Source: Burkholderiaceae bacterium (lineage in GTDB: Bacteria; Pseudomonadota; Gammaproteobacteria; Burkholderiales; Burkholderiaceae). From it: a DNA stretch of 12,282 nt. The stretch covers positions 1 through 12,282 of the forward strand of contig JALREG010000235.1 of assembly GCA_023253905.1 (NCBI GenBank), written 5' to 3'. Positions 7,426 through 12,282 of this stretch are shown one piece after another. Every line of letters begins with the position of its first letter. The stretch's first letter is position 1. A program made the translations under genes and the position numbers. Below the pieces are notes generated by a model. The model was not told where the DNA came from. It ran no database searches and saw only the letters and a program-made list of their open reading frames with translations.

Positions 7426-8061
7426 ATGAAGATCACACTTGCCTTTGCGCCCGGTGCCTGCGCAATTGCGCCCTATATCCTGCTGAAGGAAGCCGGCGCA
7501 TCGTTCGACACGCTCGATCTCAATCTCGGTGCGGGCGAACACCATAAGCCCGAGTACCTGAAAATCAATCCGAAGGGCAAGGTTCCGGCCCTCATCGTGG
7601 ACGGCACGGTCATTACCGAGAATGTTGCAATCCAGAGCTGGATCGACCGGCAGTTTCCGCAGGCGGGTCTGATGCCCTCTGACCCCATGCAATACATCCA
7701 GGCCCTGTCGGTGCTTGGCTGGTGCGGATCGGGCATTCATCCCAAACTCACTCAGCAGGCCCGGCCCGAGCGCTACTGTGACGACCCCAGTGCGGCCGCG
7801 CGCGTGAAAGCACTGGGTCATGAAGGGATGGTCGAACAGTTTGAACTCGCCGAGCAGATGCTCGCAGGCAAGACCTGGTTCTTTGGCGAGCGCTTTGGCT
7901 GCGCCGATGCCTACTTTTACTGGACCTTCAGGCGGGGCGGCGCCTTTGGCGCCGATCTCTCACGCTTTGCCAACTGCATGGCACATCGAACCCGTGTGGA
8001 GTCGCGCCCAAGCGTGAAGGCCTTGCTCGCACACGAAGAAGCGGTCAAGGCGAGGTTCTGA
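7426..8061 (+). CDS. Glutathione S-transferase, beta-class-like
   Basis: A 211-residue cytosolic glutathione S-transferase. The N-terminal thioredoxin-like domain has the beta-class signature PGAC (residues 9-12), placing Cys12 where bacterial beta-class enzymes have their glutathione-reactive cysteine. It also has NPKGKVPAL (48-56) with the cis-proline, and the glutathione-binding TEN pair Glu65-Asn66 before VAIQSWID. The C-terminal helical domain has the N-capping motif CADAY. The ATG at 7426 has AAAGGA nine bases upstream; the frame is open upstream into dctM but that stretch is not conserved. It sits 47 bases after dctM, so it is probably the last gene of the transporter unit. It may add glutathione to, or isomerise, an intermediate from the monooxygenase. 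A general detoxification role is equally possible. It ends one base from the stop of the convergent bciA-like gene. Confidence 0.88.
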   Translation: MKITLAFAPGACAIAPYILLKEAGASFDTLDLNLGAGEHHKPEYLKINPKGKVPALIVDGTVITENVAIQSWIDRQFPQAGLMPSDPMQYIQALSVLGWCGSGIHPKLTQQARPERYCDDPSAAARVKALGHEGMVEQFELAEQMLAGKTWFFGERFGCADAYFYWTFRRGGAFGADLSRFANCMAHRTRVESRPSVKALLAHEEAVKARF

Positions 8062-8062
8062 T

Positions 8063-9091
8063 TCAGAACACCGCGTGTTCGCGCAGGTCGGGCGCTGCCA
8101 CACGCCCGTCCAGTACCGCTTCGTAGTAGGCCGCCAGCGTGTCGCTTCCCGTCGAGGGCGTGGCCTCGGCATCGTAGCAACCGCTGACCGGATCGAGTAC
8201 CAGCATGGATTCGGTCGCATAGTAGCGCCCGATCTTTGCAAGCTCGGCCTTTTGACGAAGCACCGGGATCAACCATCCAGCGGCCCTCAGGCCCGTGCAG
8301 ATTGCATCGAGCATGGCCACCGGAACCGAGCGGAATCGGGGCTCGCGGCCCAGGAGCCGGAACAGGGTTTCGCCCTGTTCGCGCGGGGTGAGCGCAGGTC
8401 CGGGTCCGCCAATCGGCAGCACCCGGTTGTGAAGCGTCGGGTCAGCGAGGCAGCGCACCAGATAGTCGGCCAGATCCGAATCGCTCACCGGCTTACAGCG
8501 CGTGAGTTCACCGTTACCGAACATCAGGAAGGGCTTGCCCGCGCGTACGCGCTCGATCTGTCCAGATAGCGATTTGAAGAATGCGGTGGGGCGGACGATG
8601 CTGTAACACAGCCCTGAATCGATCAACTTGCGCTCGAAGGCGAGCTTGGCCTGCTGGAACGCAAGGAGCGGCTTTTGCACGCAGATTGCAGACAGCAGCA
8701 CCATCTGACCAATGCCGGCCTCGCGCGCTACGGATAGCGCATCAACATGGGCCTGGTAGTCGATTCGCCAAGCGTCCGCGGGCGCACCAGTGCGCGAGGC
8801 AAGGCATGAAATGAGCGCATCAAAGCGTTCACCCCGAAGCCCGTGGTCGCGAAGGCTCGCTGGATCGGTGGCAAGGCCGTAGCGAATCTCCGCGCCTGCG
8901 AGTGCGATATCAGGCGTATCGCGCGGCGCATGCGTGAGCGCGGCATCGGGATTGTGGCGCCCCCCGTGCGGGCCCGGCGCGCGGGGCCTCACCAGGCACA
9001 CTGCATCGTGGCCGCGGTCGAGGAGGCTTCGAACCACCGCCCGGCCAATGGTTCCGCTTGCGCCGAGCACCAGAACCCGGCGTGCGTTCAT
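8063..9091 (-). CDS. bciA: Divinyl (proto)chlorophyllide a 8-vinyl reductase, BciA-like
   Basis: BciA reduces the C8 vinyl group of divinyl (proto)chlorophyllide to ethyl with NADPH in (bacterio)chlorophyll biosynthesis. The protein is an atypical short-chain dehydrogenase of 342 residues. It shows a Rossmann motif GASGTIG (10-16) and then blocks I recognise from plant DVR and bacterial BciA: SCLASRTG with WRIDYQA (95-113), LLSAICVQKPLL (132-143), VRPTAFFKSLSGQ (166-178), VLPIGGPGPALTP (224-236), LFRLLGREPRF, and GRYYATESMLVLDP (288-301). The family ending HAVF is also present. I prefer the ATG at 9091; a GTG three codons upstream (9100) is an alternative, and neither has a clear Shine-Dalgarno. 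No other pigment gene is in the window. Some BciA-like proteins may occur in non-phototrophs, so function in a given host is an inference. Confidence 0.85.
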   Translation of the reverse strand: MNARRVLVLGASGTIGRAVVRSLLDRGHDAVCLVRPRAPGPHGGRHNPDAALTHAPRDTPDIALAGAEIRYGLATDPASLRDHGLRGERFDALISCLASRTGAPADAWRIDYQAHVDALSVAREAGIGQMVLLSAICVQKPLLAFQQAKLAFERKLIDSGLCYSIVRPTAFFKSLSGQIERVRAGKPFLMFGNGELTRCKPVSDSDLADYLVRCLADPTLHNRVLPIGGPGPALTPREQGETLFRLLGREPRFRSVPVAMLDAICTGLRAAGWLIPVLRQKAELAKIGRYYATESMLVLDPVSGCYDAEATPSTGSDTLAAYYEAVLDGRVAAPDLREHAVF

Positions 9092-9108
9092 GACACGCAC
9101 GACCCGGA

Positions 9109-9125
9109 CCGGAGGCGTTCTCCGG
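9109..9125. repeat. Perfect inverted repeat upstream of the bciA-like gene
   Basis: CCGGAG, a five-base loop, then CTCCGG. It lies 9-17 bases from the possible GTG/ATG starts of the bciA-like gene, so in its mRNA it could form a hairpin just 5' of the start and hide the only GGAG in the leader. There is no T-run, so it is not a terminator. Six-base palindromic arms are not rare in DNA this GC-rich. Confidence 0.35.
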
Positions 9126-9143
9126 GGCAGGTTCGCGACAGGT

Positions 9144-9171
9144 TTGATAACGGACGGTTCATCGGTTTATT
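9144..9171 (+). promoter_or_regulatory. Candidate sigma-70 promoter for recC
   Basis: TTGATA (9144-9149, 5/6 match to TTGACA), a 16-base spacer and TTTATT (9166-9171, 4/6 match to TATAAT) point toward recC. The stretch is more A/T-rich than its surroundings. It would start RNA near 9178 and give a leader of about 70 bases. This is the best promoter-like pair in the 154-base gap between bciA and recC. Confidence 0.4.
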
Positions 9172-9185
9172 GTGCGGGGACTGCC

Positions 9186-9204
9186 CCGGGCCGATTGTGC
9201 CCGG
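9186..9204. repeat. Inverted repeat in the recC leader
   Basis: CCGGGC, a seven-base loop, then GCCCGG. It lies downstream of the candidate recC promoter and so would be in the 5' leader of its mRNA. A GGGG/CCCC pair at 9176-9187 overlaps it and could form an alternative stem. There is no following T-run, so an intrinsic terminator is not supported. A role is not established and chance is possible. Confidence 0.3.
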
Positions 9205-9245
9205 ACAGTGCACCACACCGCGCCCCGCCACGCACTTTCCGAAAG

Positions 9246-12200
9246 TTGCTGCACACCTTGCACACGCCCGCGCTCCATCCTGGTTTTGTGGCGTTTCACG
9301 GCAACCGGATCGAGATGCTGCTCGATGCGGTGGGCGAGTTCATGACCCGCTATCCGCTCGCGCCGCTCGAGTCCGAGATCGTTCTGGTGCAGAGCAATGG
9401 CACCGGAGAGTGGCTGAAGATGGCGCTTGCACAGCGTCGCGGCGTGTGTGCGGCCCTCGGTCTGCAATTGCCGGGGCAATTCCAGTGGCGGCTCTACCGG
9501 CAGGTGCTGGGTGCGGACAGTGTGCCCGAGCGGTCGCCGCTTGACCGCGCCACACTGACCTGGCGGCTGATGCGGGTGCTGACCGACCTGGCCCGCCGCG
9601 CCGACCCCGGGGCCATCACTGCACCGCTTACCAACTATCTGGGTGAGGGCGAGCCGCGCCGCCGCCATCAGCTCGCGCTGCAGATCGCCGATCTGTTCGA
9701 CCAGTATCAGGTCCACCGTCCGGACTGGCTGGATTGCTGGGCAGCAGGCGAGGAGGTGCTCATCACCGCACGAGGCGACCGTGAGCGGCTGCGGCCCGAG
9801 CAGCGCTGGCAGGCGCTGGTATGGCAGCGCGTGCTCGCCGACCTCGCGCCTGAGGAGCGCGCGCTGATCCGGCCGCATGTTCATGATCGGGTCGTTCACG
9901 CGCTCACCCGGCGCGCACCCGGCGATGCCGGAACGGCTGCGCTGCCGCGCCGGGTGGTGGTGTTCGGGCTGTCCAGCCTCCCCTATCCCACGCTTCGCCT
10001 ACTGGCTGCGCTTGCCCGACATGCACAGGTGCTGCTCGCCATTCCCAACCCCTGCCGCTTTCATTGGGCTGACATCCTCGAGGGACGCGAGCTTCTTCGC
10101 GCGGCGCGGCGCCGTCACCGGCTTCGTGATGGCCAGGACCTTGCGGAAGTCAGGTTCGATCAGATGCATCACTATGGCAACCCGCTGCTTGCAGCGTGGG
10201 GGCGACAGTCGCGGGATTTCGTGCGGCTGCTCGATGAATTTGATGATGCCGAGCAGGCGAAGTCGCGCTTTGATCTCAATCGGATTGACTTGTTCGACGA
10301 CGAAGAGCCTCCTGGCACATCGCTCCTGTCGCAGGTGCAGCAGCAGATTCGCGACCTGGAACCGCTTGACGGGAAGGCTCGCCCACCGGTTCCCGCGTAC
10401 GACCAATCGATCGTGTTTCACATTGCTCACGGACCCGTGCGCGAGCTTGAGGTGCTGCACGACCAGCTGCTTGAGCTCCTGGCCCAACCCCCCGCTGAGC
10501 CGTCTGCCGAGCGGGCGCTACGGCCCCGCGACATCATCGTGATGGTTCCCGACATCAACCGCTTTGCGCCCGCAATCCGCGCGGTGTTCGGGCAATACGC
10601 AGACAGCGATCGCCGTCACATTCCCTTTGATATCGCCGACCTCGCCGCACGCGGCAGCAGCCCGCTTCTGGTGGCCCTGCAGTGGGTGCTGCGTATTCGC
10701 GATGAGCGTTGCACGCTCTCAGAACTCTGCGCGCTCTTTGAAGTGCCAGCGATCGCTGCGCGCTTTGGCGTGGAGCCCGACGGCCTTCCCCGGCTCATGC
10801 GCTGGATGCGGGAGGCGGGTATCCGGTGGGGTCTCGATCGCGAGCAGCGAAGCCTCCTCGGCCTGGGTGAAGCGGGCGAGGTCAACACCGCCGCATTCGG
10901 CCTGCGGCGAATGCTGCTCGGCTGGGCAGTGGGTGAGGCCCGCGCTGCATCCGGTGAGCCCTTTGACGGCATTGAACCCTTTGACGAGGTCGGCGGGCTC
11001 GAGGCCGAGCTTGCAGGCGCCCTAGCCGGTCTGCTGGAGGTGCTCGGTGACTGGCTTCGCACGTGTGCGACCCCAATGCCCCCCGCGGGCTGGACGAGCC
11101 GGTTTCAGCGCCTGCTCACCGATCTGGTTCGTGCCGACAGCCCGGCCGACCGTGGCATCCTGAAAGCGCTTGAAACCGCCCTCGAGCGCTGGAGCGCCGA
11201 TTGCGAGGCCGCGGGTTTCCAAGAGGCGATTCCGATTTCAGTGGCGGGCGAGGCCTGGCTCGCTGCGCTTGATGCGCCCACACTCGGCCGAGCCTTCCGC
11301 GGTCGGGGCGTCACCTTTTGTACCTTTACCCCGATGCGCGCGATTCCGTTCGACGTCGTGTGCCTCATCGGTATGAATGATGGTGACTATCCGCGCCGCG
11401 CCGCGCGCCCCGACTTCGATCTGATCGCACTCGCGGGCCAGCGCCGGCCGGGCGACCGTGCCCGGCGCGACGATGATCGTCAGATGATGCTGGAGGCGCT
11501 TCTGTCGGCCCGGCGCCTGCTATATGTGAGCTGGAGCGGACGAAGCGTTCGGGACGACAGCGAGCAGCCGCCCTCGGTGCTGGTCGCGCAACTGCGCGAT
11601 TACCTGATTGCGCGCTGGTCCGCCCAGACCGTGGACGATCGAACGACCACTCACCCCCTGCAGCCATTCAGTCGCCGGTATTTCGAGGCGGGAAGTGCGC
11701 TCTTCACTCACGCCCATGAATGGCGCGCAGCCATTGATGAGAATTCGGAGCCCTCCGGCGATCCGCGCGAGCCCGCGCCAGGCCCAGCGGCGGAACCGTC
11801 AGCGCGCTCCGCGTCCTCAACCGCCGCCGATCCCGCCGCCAATCCGACCCCGCCTCCGGCATCAGCACCCGCTCCGCCGCGGCTCAGCGCCCCCGCGCTC
11901 GTCAGGGTCCTGCGCAATCCGCCTCGCATCTATTTCGAATCTACACTGGGCATTTTTCTGAGCGAAGACGAACCCCAGGGGGCCGACGACGAACCGTTCA
12001 CGCTGGATTCCCTGGACACCTACCAGCTGCTCGATTCGATCACGCAAGGGGTGCTCGCTGAGCTGCGCGGCGAGCCCGCGGAGGGCCGCCCGACCACAGA
12101 TCCCGCGCGCCTGATCGAGATTTTCGTGCTGGCCGATGCACAAGGGCTGGAACTGCACCCCGATGCGATGCGGCTGGCGGTTCAGGACGCGCGGCTGGTC

Positions 12201-12282
12201 GATAGCGTGCGCACCGATCCGCGCGCCAATGCCTTGTTCCTCGACCTGCTGACCAGCCGCAACGATCCCGAAAACGCGCTGC
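9246..12282 (+). CDS. recC: Exodeoxyribonuclease V subunit gamma, RecC (partial, 3' end missing)
   Basis: RecC is the scaffold and Chi-recognising subunit of the RecBCD helicase-nuclease, which processes double-strand breaks for RecA. The frame is open for 1012 codons to the window's right edge; the usual length is about 1100. Landmarks in order are HGNRIEML (18-25), ILVQS-type motif VLVQSNGTGEWL (46-57), IADLFDQY (147-154), VRELEVLHDQLLELL (398-412), DIIVMVPDINRFAPAI (429-444), FCTFTPMRAIPFDVV with GMNDGDYPR (691-717), a Pro/Ala-rich linker (834-878), and LRNPPRIYFESTLGIFL. There is no ATG before residue 24, which is past the conserved HGNR, so the start must be an alternative codon. I use TTG at 9246; TTG at 9258 or 9195 is equally defensible since no Shine-Dalgarno decides it. 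recB or recD would be expected downstream. Confidence 0.92.
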   Translation, partial: MLHTLHTPALHPGFVAFHGNRIEMLLDAVGEFMTRYPLAPLESEIVLVQSNGTGEWLKMALAQRRGVCAALGLQLPGQFQWRLYRQVLGADSVPERSPLDRATLTWRLMRVLTDLARRADPGAITAPLTNYLGEGEPRRRHQLALQIADLFDQYQVHRPDWLDCWAAGEEVLITARGDRERLRPEQRWQALVWQRVLADLAPEERALIRPHVHDRVVHALTRRAPGDAGTAALPRRVVVFGLSSLPYPTLRLLAALARHAQVLLAIPNPCRFHWADILEGRELLRAARRRHRLRDGQDLAEVRFDQMHHYGNPLLAAWGRQSRDFVRLLDEFDDAEQAKSRFDLNRIDLFDDEEPPGTSLLSQVQQQIRDLEPLDGKARPPVPAYDQSIVFHIAHGPVRELEVLHDQLLELLAQPPAEPSAERALRPRDIIVMVPDINRFAPAIRAVFGQYADSDRRHIPFDIADLAARGSSPLLVALQWVLRIRDERCTLSELCALFEVPAIAARFGVEPDGLPRLMRWMREAGIRWGLDREQRSLLGLGEAGEVNTAAFGLRRMLLGWAVGEARAASGEPFDGIEPFDEVGGLEAELAGALAGLLEVLGDWLRTCATPMPPAGWTSRFQRLLTDLVRADSPADRGILKALETALERWSADCEAAGFQEAIPISVAGEAWLAALDAPTLGRAFRGRGVTFCTFTPMRAIPFDVVCLIGMNDGDYPRRAARPDFDLIALAGQRRPGDRARRDDDRQMMLEALLSARRLLYVSWSGRSVRDDSEQPPSVLVAQLRDYLIARWSAQTVDDRTTTHPLQPFSRRYFEAGSALFTHAHEWRAAIDENSEPSGDPREPAPGPAAEPSARSASSTAADPAANPTPPPASAPAPPRLSAPALVRVLRNPPRIYFESTLGIFLSEDEPQGADDEPFTLDSLDTYQLLDSITQGVLAELRGEPAEGRPTTDPARLIEIFVLADAQGLELHPDAMRLAVQDARLVDSVRTDPRANALFLDLLTSRNDPENAL

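Noticed and set aside
9186..9204. Intrinsic terminator between bciA and recC
   Set aside because: The stem is short, no T-run follows on either strand, and the two flanking genes are divergent, so a terminator would have no gene to end.

Overview
This window reads as bacterial chromosome of high GC content, with dense coding and strong third-position GC bias. The most likely source is a betaproteobacterium of the Burkholderiales type. The RecC N-terminus, the Pho-type promoter, the DctPQM arrangement and the beta-class glutathione transferase all fit that. A gene very similar to divinyl (proto)chlorophyllide 8-vinyl reductase (bciA) suggests an aerobic anoxygenic phototroph, or a relative that kept one bacteriochlorophyll gene. 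No rRNA, tRNA, CRISPR or insertion sequence was seen.

Left block, minus strand (1-2512). An FAD-dependent D-amino-acid-dehydrogenase-like oxidoreductase is followed by the arsenate-detoxification pair GAPDH-arsJ. ArsJ is cut by the window edge after 36 codons. The known chemistry is that GAPDH loads arsenate onto glyceraldehyde 3-phosphate, giving 1-arseno-3-phosphoglycerate, and ArsJ exports it. Just upstream of the GAPDH gene is a well-formed candidate Pho box followed by a correctly spaced -10. No arsR is in view. This suggests the pair is induced by phosphate starvation.

Middle block, plus strand (2696-8061). A group A flavoprotein monooxygenase is followed by a complete TRAP transporter (DctP, DctQ, DctM) and a beta-class glutathione S-transferase. 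Four of the genes, dctP to gst, are spaced 8-47 bases apart and look like one transcription unit; the monooxygenase may have its own promoter 144 bases before dctP. A reasonable reading is uptake and oxidative catabolism of an organic, possibly aromatic, acid. The substrate cannot be read from sequence.

Right block (8063-12282). The bciA-like gene on the minus strand meets gst tail to tail with one base between the stops. It is divergent from recC, which encodes the gamma subunit of exodeoxyribonuclease V and runs off the right edge. The bciA-recC gap holds a candidate recC promoter and two short GC-rich inverted repeats.

The most interesting item is the Pho-box-driven GAPDH-arsJ unit. The isolated bciA and the monooxygenase-TRAP-GST set come next.
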